DNA of 43,232 bases from an uncultured Gammaproteobacteria bacterium. GTDB taxonomy: Bacteria > Pseudomonadota > Gammaproteobacteria > Pseudomonadales > Pseudohongiellaceae. The position numbers and the translations under genes were made by a program. Where the stretch lies: NCBI GenBank assembly GCA_903853385.1, contig CAINTJ010000064.1, positions 1 through 43,232 on the forward strand, in the 5' to 3' direction. Positions 34,976-43,232 of this stretch are shown in pieces. The notes under the pieces are model-generated. The model did no database searches. It had not been told where the DNA came from and saw nothing but the letters and a program-made list of their open reading frames with translations. Numbering within the stretch: the stretch's first letter is position 1; the number at the start of each line of letters is the position of its first letter.

Positions 34976-36127
34976 CTACTTGTTCTTGAAACACCATTCG
35001 GTCGCAATTGCTGCACCTTCTGCCAAGGCTTTTAATTTCAGCCATACCACTTCCGGATCAATCGCCGCCTGGCCCACATGGATGCTGAAGCCACAGTCTG
35101 TCGCTGCCATCACATTTTCACGACCTACCAGATCTGCATAGCGCTTGATGCGCTGCGCAATCAGCTGTGGATGTTCGACATAGTTGCTCTGGCACTCGAT
35201 CACGCCGGGGCAAAGGATTTTGCCTTCCGGCAGCTTGTAGGTTTCAAACAGTGACCATTCATGCGCATGGCGTGGATTGGCCGCTTCAAACAACAGCGTT
35301 GCTGGCTTGGCCTTCATCACGATGTCGATAATGTCGGCAAAATTCATGTCGTGGTGATGCGGGCCGCCGTAATTGCCCCAGCACAGATGCATGCGTAATT
35401 GTTCGGCCGGGATGTTGGCCACTGCGTGATTGAGAGCTTCCACATGCAGCTGGGCGCGTTTACGGAAGTCTTCAAGGGTGACGCCTTTGCTGTTCATGTG
35501 GCGGCCCATGGCGAGGTCAGGGCAGTCGATTTGCAAGGTGGCCCCGCTTGCGGCGATGGCTTCGTATTCGTATTTCATCGCGTCGGCTATCGCGAACACA
35601 TAGGCTTCGTGGGTCGGATAGTACTCATTCTTGAAGAAAATGGAGGTAACGCCCGGCGATGCAGAGCTGAAGAATACGTTCTTCATGCCGTCCTTGCCCA
35701 CGGCATCCTGCATGTTGCGAATGTCGATGTGTACACTTTCCATGTTCTGCACGCTGATGGGGCCTTTGCAGCCGGGGGCATGACGGTGCTGGCGGGAGGG
35801 GTCTTCACCAACCCGTTTGGCCAGATTGGGGAATTCCACCAGATCATCGAACACGTACGAGTTTTCGCTGCCGCCAAAACCGCTGAGGCGATCCTTGATG
35901 TAGGTCGCATAGCTGGGCTTGGAGACTTCGCCATCGTTGACGATATCGATGCCGAGCGATTTCTGTTTTTTGGCGATGTCGGCTACTGCCTGGTGTACAC
36001 AATCGGCCATGGCTTTGGGGTCCACTGGCACGCCATCTTCCTTGGCCCACATCATTTGCATCAGGTCTTTGTTGCGTGGCAGGCTGCCAACGTGGGAAGT
36101 AAGGAAGTGATCAGTGCTGCGTTGCAT
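34976..36127 (-). CDS. MetE-like cobalamin-independent methyltransferase
   Basis: A 383-residue protein matching the C-terminal catalytic half of cobalamin-independent methionine synthase (MetE core family). It starts with LTSHVGSLPRNKDL. The zinc and thiol site is complete: His247 and Cys249 in MHLCWG, Glu281 in LLFEAANPRHAHE and Cys345 in AATDCGF. The N-terminal MetE domain that binds polyglutamyl folate is missing, so the methyl donor may be different; many such proteins act in methylated-compound metabolism or remain unassigned. AGGAG precedes the ATG. It follows the M16 protease gene by 41 bases on the same strand. Confidence 0.85.
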   Translation of the reverse strand: MQRSTDHFLTSHVGSLPRNKDLMQMMWAKEDGVPVDPKAMADCVHQAVADIAKKQKSLGIDIVNDGEVSKPSYATYIKDRLSGFGGSENSYVFDDLVEFPNLAKRVGEDPSRQHRHAPGCKGPISVQNMESVHIDIRNMQDAVGKDGMKNVFFSSASPGVTSIFFKNEYYPTHEAYVFAIADAMKYEYEAIAASGATLQIDCPDLAMGRHMNSKGVTLEDFRKRAQLHVEALNHAVANIPAEQLRMHLCWGNYGGPHHHDMNFADIIDIVMKAKPATLLFEAANPRHAHEWSLFETYKLPEGKILCPGVIECQSNYVEHPQLIAQRIKRYADLVGRENVMAATDCGFSIHVGQAAIDPEVVWLKLKALAEGAAIATEWCFKNK

Positions 36128-36168
36128 GGTGGCTCCTGTAGTTAATGGTTGCGCTTAAGGGTTCACTG

Positions 36169-39045
36169 TTATTTCAGAGGATTGCCTTCAGTGTCGAGCT
36201 CGACAATTTTGTAGCCCAGTTTCACCAGTGAATCGTTGATCGCTTTCTTGTCGCCCACGACCAGCAACTGCATGTTCTCGAAGGGCAGGTGAGTGCGTGC
36301 AAGTTCATTGACATGTTGCTGCGTCAGGCCGGTGATCATTAGCTGCTGGCGTTTCACAAAATCACTCTTGAGATTGAAAGTGGCAATTTGCTGCAACAGC
36401 CCGGCTTTTTGTGCCGGTGTTTCATAATTGAGGGCCTCGCTCTGGCCGATGGAGCTTTTCGTAAACGCCAATTCGTCCGTTGTTATGCCTTTGTCACGAT
36501 AAGCTTTGATTTCGTTGACGAACTGTATGACAGAATCAGCAGTGGTATCGGTGCGCACACTGGCGGCAGCAGTGAAGGGGCCTGGCAATCTGCTGCCTGC
36601 AAACCTGCTGCTGGCGCCATAGGTGTAGCCTTTGTCTTCACGCAAATTGAGATTGATGCGACTGTTGAAGGCGCCACCGAGCACGTAGTTCATCAGATAG
36701 CGTTCGTAATAGAGTCCAGTGGGGTCATAGGCAAGATTCGTGAGATAGCCGATGCGGATTTCTGACTGGGCTGCACCGGGCTTGTCGATGAGATAAAGGG
36801 TATTGCCGGTATATTTCGGTGCAGCTGGCTGCGGGCGGATGGCATTGCCTGCAACCGGCAGTTTTTGCAGAAAGCCGAGTTTGCCGAGGATGACTGCTTT
36901 GTCTATCTCGCCCACAATGATGACTTCAAGGTTCTGGCCAGTGAGGTTGGCCGGTACATATGCCTTGATGTCGTCCAGTTTGAATTTTTCCAAGGTGGCA
37001 ATTTCGCCGGCAGCTGGCGCAGCCAACGCATGGCCCGTGCCATACAACAGTTTCTGCCAGGCATTGCCGGCGATGGAGCTGGGTTCTTTCTGCTCGGCCT
37101 GGATTGATTCAATTGTCTGCTTGCGTAAACGATCGAGGTCTTCCTGGGTAAATTTCGAATGCAGCAGCCGTTCTTCCAGCAGCGCCAGCGTGGGATCAAG
37201 TTTGTCGGTCAGTGTCTGCACGTTGATGGAAGTGGCTTCATTGCCGGCACTGACGCTGATCGAGCTGCCCAGTTTTTGCAATTCCTTCTCAAACTGTTCA
37301 GCGCTGTAATGCTCGGTGCCTTCATCCATCATCTGGGTAGCAAGTGAAGCCAGCCCGAACTGGTTCGGTGTTTCGGCCAGACGACCACCGGCAAATACCA
37401 GTCGCAAGGTAATCAATGGAACTTCTGCCGCATTAGTGCCGATCACTTTGGCGCCATTGGCGAGTTTGTCTTCCCAATATGCCGGCATCGTCACCAGCTG
37501 GCTGGCAGCCGGTACCGGTTTCTTGCTGCGGTCAAAATCGGACTTCACTTCGCGCAATTTGGGATCAGCTTCTTTGGCAGCCTGGCGGGTGAGACGTGCC
37601 GGGATGGGATAGTTGTCAGGCTTGGCCTGGCTGGTGGGAGCGGAGCCTGGCACGATGCTCTGGATAATGGCTGGCTTGTTTTTGATGTAGGTATTGAACA
37701 CGCGGATAATATCGGTCTTGGTCAGCTTGCGCAGATCCTGCAGGTCTTTCTGGATCTGGTTGGGATTGCCGAGAAAGGTCTGGTTGAAGGCCAGCTTGCT
37801 TACCTTGCCGCTGACACTGGTGAGACTGCGCACCAATTGTGCTTCCTGGCCGGCTTTGAAAATTTGCAGGTCTTCATCACTGATGGAATCCGGACCAAAG
37901 CCGGTGATCACCGCCCGCAACTCACTTTCAAACTGGGTCAGTGAAATGCCGGGGAACGGCAGCACGAATAAAGTGAGCGTGCCGCCCAGTTCCTGGTTCG
38001 GGCTGAAACCGCTCGCTTGTATCGCCTTGCGCGGCAACACGAACTGTTTGTAAAGAAACGACTTGCGTCCCACGCCAATGATTTCGGTAAGCGCATCCAG
38101 GGCCACCCGGTCTGGATGGCTCAGCGGTACAGTCGGCCAGGTGAACAGCAAGGCCGGGAACCGGATATTTTCGTCTACATACGACACATAACGATCGGCA
38201 GTGAGTGCCGGCGCCGGGAAGGTGACAGCATTCACGGCCGGGCCAGCCGGAATTGCGCCGAAATATTTTGCTGCCAGCGCTGCCACGTCGTCGCTTTTAA
38301 CATCGCCACCCACTGTCAGCGTGGCATTGTTGGGGCCGTACCAGCGCAGGAAGAAACGCTTGAGATCGTTGACATTGGCGGCATCCAGATCAACCGGATA
38401 GCCGATCACTGGCCACGAATACGGATGTAAGGGCGGGTAAAGCGCCGAATTGTTCACTTCGGTGTAACGGCCATAGGGGCGATTCTCGACATTCTGGCCG
38501 CGTTCATTTTTCACGGTGGCCCGCTGGATTTCGAATTTTTCCTGAGTAACCGACTGCAACAGGAAGCCCATGCGGTCGCTTTCCAGCCACAGCATGCGCT
38601 CAAGCATGTTGCCGGGGACGGTTTCGAAATAATTGGTACGGTCTTCCGTGGTGCTGCCATTGAGCGTGCCACCGGACTCGGTGACAGTCTTGAAATGTTC
38701 CTTGTCGCCCACGTGCTGGGAACCTTCAAACATCATGTGCTCGAAGAAATGGGCAAAGCCCGAGCGCTGGGGTTCTTCTCTTGCGGAGCCCACATGGTAA
38801 GTCACATCGACATGCACAATGGGGTCGCTGTGATCTTCATGCACAATCACGGTCAGACCGTTGTCCAGCTTGTATTTGGTGTAGGGGATTACCAGTTGGG
38901 TCGCGCTGGCTGGCACTGTTTCCAGCAAGCTGTAGCCGGTTTTGTCAGCCGCCTGGGAGGCGCAGGTGCAAACCGCCAGCGCCAGAGCAGCGAACAAAGC
39001 CAGTGCGAATCTGGTGAATGACGCATAGGTCCGTTGTATAGGCAT
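36169..39045 (-). CDS. M16 family zinc protease (two-domain pitrilysin type), exported
   Basis: A 958-residue protein with a signal peptide (hydrophobic 13-28, cleavage near ASQA or a lipobox-like CTCAS). It has the inverted zinc motif HFFEH (His99, Glu102, His103) with the third ligand Glu181 in ERGQNVENRPYG, 78 residues on. The remaining three homologous M16 lobes follow, including the RYLMNYVLGGAFNSRIN and GYTYGASSRF segments of the inactive half. A non-catalytic second half is normal for this family. It would degrade peptides in the periplasm or outside. AAAGGA precedes the ATG. First gene of the leftward block. Confidence 0.93.
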   Translation of the reverse strand: MPIQRTYASFTRFALALFAALALAVCTCASQAADKTGYSLLETVPASATQLVIPYTKYKLDNGLTVIVHEDHSDPIVHVDVTYHVGSAREEPQRSGFAHFFEHMMFEGSQHVGDKEHFKTVTESGGTLNGSTTEDRTNYFETVPGNMLERMLWLESDRMGFLLQSVTQEKFEIQRATVKNERGQNVENRPYGRYTEVNNSALYPPLHPYSWPVIGYPVDLDAANVNDLKRFFLRWYGPNNATLTVGGDVKSDDVAALAAKYFGAIPAGPAVNAVTFPAPALTADRYVSYVDENIRFPALLFTWPTVPLSHPDRVALDALTEIIGVGRKSFLYKQFVLPRKAIQASGFSPNQELGGTLTLFVLPFPGISLTQFESELRAVITGFGPDSISDEDLQIFKAGQEAQLVRSLTSVSGKVSKLAFNQTFLGNPNQIQKDLQDLRKLTKTDIIRVFNTYIKNKPAIIQSIVPGSAPTSQAKPDNYPIPARLTRQAAKEADPKLREVKSDFDRSKKPVPAASQLVTMPAYWEDKLANGAKVIGTNAAEVPLITLRLVFAGGRLAETPNQFGLASLATQMMDEGTEHYSAEQFEKELQKLGSSISVSAGNEATSINVQTLTDKLDPTLALLEERLLHSKFTQEDLDRLRKQTIESIQAEQKEPSSIAGNAWQKLLYGTGHALAAPAAGEIATLEKFKLDDIKAYVPANLTGQNLEVIIVGEIDKAVILGKLGFLQKLPVAGNAIRPQPAAPKYTGNTLYLIDKPGAAQSEIRIGYLTNLAYDPTGLYYERYLMNYVLGGAFNSRINLNLREDKGYTYGASSRFAGSRLPGPFTAAASVRTDTTADSVIQFVNEIKAYRDKGITTDELAFTKSSIGQSEALNYETPAQKAGLLQQIATFNLKSDFVKRQQLMITGLTQQHVNELARTHLPFENMQLLVVGDKKAINDSLVKLGYKIVELDTEGNPLK

Positions 39046-39150
39046 GGTGATGTCCTTTACTCAATGGGAGTCTTCGAATTAAAGCACAAGGGCCCAAGTG
39101 CTGCCATGCAGGCGGTCCGGTGGGTTAATATGAGATTTGCGAGGTAACTA

Positions 39151-39636
39151 ATGTTTGCAACACTCAACGAATCTGCAGCAACCCTGTGGCTGAACTCCCT
39201 GATCTGGGGGTTTCCGGCTGCGGAAGTCCTGCACATATTCATGACTGCCGGTTTTTTTGGTGGTATTGCCATGCTGGACCTGCGTTTATTGGGCATTCAT
39301 CGGCGGGTGGCAGTCAGCATATTGATGCAGCATGTGATTCCGACGCTGTGGTGGCTGTTTGCCGGGGTGGTGGTCAGTGGCGGCCTGCTGTTCCTGTTCA
39401 TGCCGCTGGAGTATTCCGTTAATCCGGCCTTTCTGAGCAAGATGGTGTTGATTCCGCTCGGCGGACTCAATGTGCTGTGGATGCACATCGTACTGCGGCG
39501 AGACCAGCACCGCTGGGACAGCCATGCCGATGTGCCGGGGCTGGTCAAACTGTCGGCCTGGTTGTCGCTGCTGATCTGGATGTCGACACTGGCAGCCGGC
39601 CGCCTGATTGCCTATTTCTACGGGAGCCATGGCTGA
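39151..39636 (+). CDS. Small integral membrane protein, DUF6644-like
   Basis: A 161-residue protein with four or five hydrophobic segments (about 15-40, 52-75, 85-106 and 130-156). The WGFPAAEVLHIFMTAGFFGG segment and following MLDLRLLGI recall the DUF6644 group of small membrane proteins, often near cytochromes; this family link is tentative. GAGGT precedes the ATG. Its TGA overlaps the ATG of the next gene (TGATG), so translation is coupled. Confidence 0.6.
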   Translation: MFATLNESAATLWLNSLIWGFPAAEVLHIFMTAGFFGGIAMLDLRLLGIHRRVAVSILMQHVIPTLWWLFAGVVVSGGLLFLFMPLEYSVNPAFLSKMVLIPLGGLNVLWMHIVLRRDQHRWDSHADVPGLVKLSAWLSLLIWMSTLAAGRLIAYFYGSHG

Positions 39637-40013
39637 TGGCACTGCGCCTGATGAGTTTATGGAATGTCCCGGATGATGAGCTGGAAGACATTCATGGCTT
39701 GCTGGATGCCAACGCCATTGAGTATTACGAAACCGGTGGCAGCCTGTTTGCAATTTCGCCGCCGGCGCTGTGGTTGTGCGATCACAGCCAGTTGGCGCTG
39801 GCCAGAGAGTTGCTGGGACACTATGCAGAGCAACGCTCGATTGAGTCACGTCAGCGCTGGCAGGATGCACATGCCGCCGGGACCAGGCGCACGGCGTTCG
39901 ACATGTTGCGGGAAAAACCGTTGATGTTTTTGTTATGCACACTATTGATTGCCGGCCTGCTCTATGTCTCGCTGGTGTCGGTGTGGCATATCTATGGAGG
40001 TAAACCTTTGTGA
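39636..40013 (+). CDS. DUF6164 family protein
   Basis: A 125-residue protein with an N-terminal soluble domain (SLWNVPDDELEDIHGLLDA, then YYETGGSLFAISPPALWL) and one C-terminal membrane helix (about 97-118). The pattern matches DUF6164, whose function is unknown. The start codon overlaps the previous stop, and its own TGA overlaps the GTG start of the pirin gene by 4 bases; a GGAGG inside its end serves that gene. Confidence 0.7.
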   Translation: MALRLMSLWNVPDDELEDIHGLLDANAIEYYETGGSLFAISPPALWLCDHSQLALARELLGHYAEQRSIESRQRWQDAHAAGTRRTAFDMLREKPLMFLLCTLLIAGLLYVSLVSVWHIYGGKPL

Positions 40014-41020
40014 TTTTTGATATCAAACCGTTGGGTTTCCAATGGCAGACCTATGATCCATTCCTGTTCTGCGCTTATCACCACGATCAGTTTCCGCGTG
40101 GCAATGGCAGCTTCGGGCCGGCCACCTCGCTGGTCGGCCGCAATCTCGGCATGGACTTCGAAATCCGCGACGGCTTCCGCATGTATCATGGCAAGGCAGT
40201 GCCGGGGTTTCCGGCGCATCCGCATCGCGGTTTCGAAACCATTACCATTGTGCAGCAAGGCCTGGTGGATCATGCGGATTCGCTCGGCGCTGCCGGCCGC
40301 TACGGTGACGGGGATGTGCAGTGGCTGACCGCCGGCAAGGGTATCCAGCACAGTGAAATGTTTCCGCTGGTGGATGAGCACAATGCGAACCCGCTGTTGC
40401 TGTTCCAGCTGTGGTTGAATCTGCCTGCCAAAAGCAAGATGGCACCGCCACATTTTCTGATGTACTGGAATGCTGACTTGCCGCGGGTACATGAACAGGA
40501 CCAGCATGGCCGCAAGATCCAGATTGAAATCACTGCCGGCAACTACTGCGGTACCAACGCGTTGCCACCGCCTCCACATTCCTGGGCCAGTGATGCCAGC
40601 AATGAAGTGGCGGCATGGGTTATAGATATTGATCCTGACGCGCAGTGGCAGTTGCCGGCTGCCAGCAGCGGTCTTAACCGGACGCTGTATTTTTTCGAAG
40701 GCAGTGACGCCGGTTTCGATGGCAAGACGGTAAAAGTCATGCACAGTCTGCGTTTGCAATCTGACCGAGCACTGTTGATTCACAATGGCGAAAAACACGC
40801 AAGATTACTGATGTTGCAGGGGCGGCCCATCAATGAGCCGGTCGCCCAGCATGGGCCGTTTGTAATGAATACCCATGAAGAGCTGGTGCAGACCTTCAAT
40901 GATTACCAGCGTGATCAATTCGGTGGCTGGCCATGGCCGCGAGCTGATCAGGTACACGGGCATCGCCAGCGCTTTGCCCGCTACAGTGATGGTTCGGAAA
41001 CCGAACCTCCGCAAGTCTGA
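40010..41020 (+). CDS. Pirin family protein
   Basis: A 336-residue bicupin protein. The N-terminal cupin has the pirin metal signature FPAHPHRGFETITIV (His72 and His74 region) and QWLTAGKGIQHSEMF, giving the His-His-His-Glu site that binds Fe or another metal. The C-terminal cupin begins near residue 240. Bacterial pirins vary: some are quercetinases and some regulate pyruvate dehydrogenase; specificity cannot be read here. The GTG start at 40010 is preceded by GGAGG at about 9 bases and overlaps the DUF6164 stop. Fourth-codon context and length are normal. Confidence 0.88.
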   Translation: MIFDIKPLGFQWQTYDPFLFCAYHHDQFPRGNGSFGPATSLVGRNLGMDFEIRDGFRMYHGKAVPGFPAHPHRGFETITIVQQGLVDHADSLGAAGRYGDGDVQWLTAGKGIQHSEMFPLVDEHNANPLLLFQLWLNLPAKSKMAPPHFLMYWNADLPRVHEQDQHGRKIQIEITAGNYCGTNALPPPPHSWASDASNEVAAWVIDIDPDAQWQLPAASSGLNRTLYFFEGSDAGFDGKTVKVMHSLRLQSDRALLIHNGEKHARLLMLQGRPINEPVAQHGPFVMNTHEELVQTFNDYQRDQFGGWPWPRADQVHGHRQRFARYSDGSETEPPQV

Positions 41021-41054
41021 TCCAAACCCGTCTTGACAAGTTAAAGGTTGCCCA

Positions 41055-41885
41055 ATGGAACAACAGCTCGCGGAATTCCAGAGTATTTACCACCAGATTG
41101 AAAAGTTTCTGGTGGATTACAGCTTCGATCTTTTGGGGGCGGTCATCATCCTGCTGCTGGGCATGGTGCTGTCCCGCAAGCTGGGCAATATGGCCGAAGA
41201 GTTCATGGTCAAGCACAACATCGATGTCACGCTGAGCCGCTTCACTGCCAGTGCGGCCAAGGTGCTGGTGATGACGATGGTGGCAGTGATTGCGCTGGGC
41301 AAACTCGGTGTCAGCGTAGCGCCGTTTGTTGCGGCCATTGGTGCGGTTTCACTGGGCGCAGGTTTGGCGATGCAGCGCATGCTGTCGAACTATGCAGCGG
41401 GTGTGACGATAGTGGTAACCCGACCCTTTGTAGTGGGGGATACTATCACCGTTAAAGGAGTGAGCGGAGTCGTCAGGCAAGTGCGGCTTGGCAATACCAT
41501 TCTGGCTAATGAAGATGACGTACATATCACGATTCCCAATCATCATATTGTGGGCGAAATAATCCATAATTCTGCCAGCGAAAGCATTGTGGAAATGACT
41601 TTTGACATCGCCTATGACAGCGATCCGCTCAAGGCGGTGGACCTGATCCGAGCGGCGATTGCGGCACAGGCGGGAGTCAGCAAGACCCGTGCTCCCCAGG
41701 TTGGCATCCAGGATTTTGGCGCCAATGGTTACACTTTGGGGCTGCGCTACTGGACTGCAACTGAACACTTGTTTCACACACGTTTCCAGACTAATGCTGC
41801 CATCCATGCCACGCTGCAACAAAACTCCATTGTGATCCCGGTACCTCAGCGCGATGTGCGCCTGATGCATGCGAGGGAGCAGTAA
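41055..41885 (+). CDS. MscS family small-conductance mechanosensitive channel
   Basis: A 276-residue inner-membrane channel with three N-terminal helices (about 24-40, 63-85 and 90-115). The pore-lining helix holds VSLGAGLAMQRMLSNYAAGV, and the beta domain follows with RPFVVGDTITVKGVSGVV and IPNHHIVGEIIHN. The length is near that of E. coli MscS (286). It opens under membrane tension after osmotic downshock. The Gly/Ala pattern of the pore helix is preserved. The next gene, mobA, starts immediately after its stop, so the two are likely cotranscribed. Confidence 0.93.
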   Translation: MEQQLAEFQSIYHQIEKFLVDYSFDLLGAVIILLLGMVLSRKLGNMAEEFMVKHNIDVTLSRFTASAAKVLVMTMVAVIALGKLGVSVAPFVAAIGAVSLGAGLAMQRMLSNYAAGVTIVVTRPFVVGDTITVKGVSGVVRQVRLGNTILANEDDVHITIPNHHIVGEIIHNSASESIVEMTFDIAYDSDPLKAVDLIRAAIAAQAGVSKTRAPQVGIQDFGANGYTLGLRYWTATEHLFHTRFQTNAAIHATLQQNSIVIPVPQRDVRLMHAREQ

Positions 41886-42464
41886 ATGCACAGGGCTGCG
41901 GTACTGGCCGGCGGCAAATCCAGCCGTATGGGGCAGGACAAAGCGCTATTGCAGGTAGAAGGCGCGAGCTTGCTGCAGCGGGCGGTGACACTGTTGCAGG
42001 CAACGGGTGCCGAGCAGGTATTTGTGAGTGGTCGCCCGCAGCATCCTCTGGGGGTGGCAGATCGGTTGCCCTACTGTGGGCCGCCGGGAGCAGTGCTGTC
42101 ACTGCTGGGCTGGTTAGATGAGCATGCGCAGCTTGACGGGATGCCATTATTGCTGATCCCGGTCGATATGCCGCTATTGACGCTGATGACCTTGCGGCAA
42201 CTGTTGGCGCATGCTGTGCCGGGGCGGGGCGCCCGCTTCCGGAACCAGATTTTTCCCTGCATACTGCCTGCCAGCGAGAGTCTTTACCTGCATCTGCAGC
42301 AGCTTTTCAGGGATGAGCGACATCTGGGCGGCCAGCGCTCACTACGGGCTTTGCTGGAATTTGCACAGGCTGAGCTGGTCGATGATGCAGCGATCTCCTT
42401 GCAGGAATTTCGTAATTTCAATACCCCAGCACAATGGGAAGAGCTTGATGGGGCCAGGTCCTGA
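41886..42464 (+). CDS. mobA: Molybdenum cofactor guanylyltransferase
   Basis: A 192-residue cytoplasmic enzyme that adds GMP from GTP to Mo-molybdopterin, giving the bis-MGD precursor. The nucleotide-binding LAGGKSSRMGQDKALL is at residues 8-23, and the metal-binding Asp of the IPVDMPLL motif is near 94. Its C-terminal FNTPAQWEEL matches the family's usual FxNINTPEDL ending. The ATG directly follows the mscS stop. Other Mo-cofactor genes are not in the window. Confidence 0.88.
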   Translation: MHRAAVLAGGKSSRMGQDKALLQVEGASLLQRAVTLLQATGAEQVFVSGRPQHPLGVADRLPYCGPPGAVLSLLGWLDEHAQLDGMPLLLIPVDMPLLTLMTLRQLLAHAVPGRGARFRNQIFPCILPASESLYLHLQQLFRDERHLGGQRSLRALLEFAQAELVDDAAISLQEFRNFNTPAQWEELDGARS

Positions 42465-42577
42465 ATTTGCTGCAGCAGTCAGGTTCAGACAATGGTTGTG
42501 CCAGGAAAATAACAAACCTGCGCAGGTAAGCATTAGCAGGAGGATTTCGGAAAATTTTGTAGAAAGGACGTTGCAAG

Positions 42578-43232
42578 ATGGTGAATCGGAATTTTGAATT
42601 GAGCCAGGAACCGTTGTGGGCTATACCCCATGCGGTACAGGAGCGGATGGAAGTCGGTGTTGATGCCAGCGACTACCGCAATTTCCTGTTGAGTGGCCTC
42701 TACTCTGCTTTGGCAATTTTCATGCTGCTGTTGTTTGGTTTCTACTCAATCACCGTGGGTGAAGATGTCAATGCTGCCATGTTGTTCTCCATTGCCGGCC
42801 TTACCATATTTGGCTACGCCATAAGCTGGGCTGGCAGCTGGTTCTGGCTGGCGAAATACGTCATTTCTGTGTTGATGGGTATCTTGGCGCTGTTTTTGTT
42901 CTATACCGGTGGTCTGCAAAATACCGGGCCACTGTTCTATTTCATCTTTCCTTCAGTTGCACTGGTTTTGCATGGCCGACTGCGTGGAATTATCTGGATC
43001 ATCGTTTTACTGATATTTACCATATTCATCTGGCATGGCGTGTTTGCATTCGATGTGAACCGGTACAGCAATGTGTTTGTTAGCCGTGTGATAGGTATTA
43101 CGCTGGTCATATCCTTGATGGCCTGTATTCCGGAATATTTTCGGATCAAGGCCGAACGCAATCTTTTATTGAGTATCAGTGATCTTGAAGCCCTGGCCTA
43201 TGGCGACGTGAAAACCAGGCTGGCAAACCGGG
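42578..43232 (+). CDS. Membrane protein, probable GGDEF diguanylate cyclase (3' end outside window)
   Basis: The reading frame is open from the ATG at 42578 to the window end (218 codons) and is cut there. AAAGGA lies 9 bases before the ATG. About 33 soluble residues lead into six hydrophobic segments (near residues 37-58, 67-87, 90-113, 118-135, 137-158 and 168-188). The visible end, LEALAYGDVKTRLANR, matches the entry to a GGDEF domain (compare AxxDxLTGLxNR), which would make c-di-GMP. The catalytic GG(D/E)EF motif itself is beyond the window, so the enzyme call is inference. The membrane part looks like a sensory domain of MASE type, but I do not recognise which one. Confidence 0.75.
   Translation, partial: MVNRNFELSQEPLWAIPHAVQERMEVGVDASDYRNFLLSGLYSALAIFMLLLFGFYSITVGEDVNAAMLFSIAGLTIFGYAISWAGSWFWLAKYVISVLMGILALFLFYTGGLQNTGPLFYFIFPSVALVLHGRLRGIIWIIVLLIFTIFIWHGVFAFDVNRYSNVFVSRVIGITLVISLMACIPEYFRIKAERNLLLSISDLEALAYGDVKTRLANR

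Overview
The window looks like chromosomal DNA of a Gram-negative gammaproteobacterium. The evidence is a umuD-umuC pair, a YbaL-type antiporter, PpnP, a YjfL/YjfM/YjfC-type cluster, outer-membrane TonB-dependent receptors ending in Phe, and many Sec and Tat signal peptides. The mix of TonB receptors, a PQQ alcohol dehydrogenase and DUF1552/DUF1592 genes suggests a free-living aerobic heterotroph, perhaps Cellvibrionales-like. The lineage is inference only. I saw no phage, insertion sequence, CRISPR array, rRNA or tRNA.

Region by region. 0-5 kb: DUF2452 protein, a small secreted protein, an aspartate/tyrosine-type aminotransferase, then a tight operon of DUF350, DUF1190 lipoprotein, glutathionylspermidine-synthase-like ATP-grasp enzyme and DUF1761. 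5-11 kb: a TonB receptor behind a TPP riboswitch, a PhnA/YjdM zinc ribbon, a VIT-family metal transporter, umuDC and ppnP. Three 111-bp palindromic repeat elements lie in the gaps here. 11-20 kb: YbaL antiporter, a repeat-fused prolyl-4-hydroxylase-like oxygenase with a secreted partner, a 1100-aa TonB receptor and an AraC regulator. 20-28 kb: a conserved membrane-anchored unknown, DUF4166, a NadR-like kinase, a PQQ alcohol dehydrogenase, and a coupled TIM-barrel/polysaccharide-deacetylase pair. 28-39 kb: six co-oriented genes reading leftward (M16 protease, MetE-like, DUF1592 cytochrome, DUF1552, Tat MBL-fold protein, secreted ankyrin protein). 39-43 kb: rightward small membrane protein, DUF6164, pirin, MscS, MobA, and the start of a membrane protein that is probably a diguanylate cyclase.

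The most unusual signal is the family of three repeats (4993-5103, 7671-7781, 10726-10836). Each is exactly 111 bp, with 29-nt arms and two inner hairpins, and the differences between copies are largely compensatory. This points to a structured mobile or RNA-level element. The second is the TPP riboswitch in front of a TonB receptor, which predicts thiamine-related uptake. The third is the leftward 28-39 kb block, whose products are almost all exported and whose MBL-fold member has lost part of its metal site.
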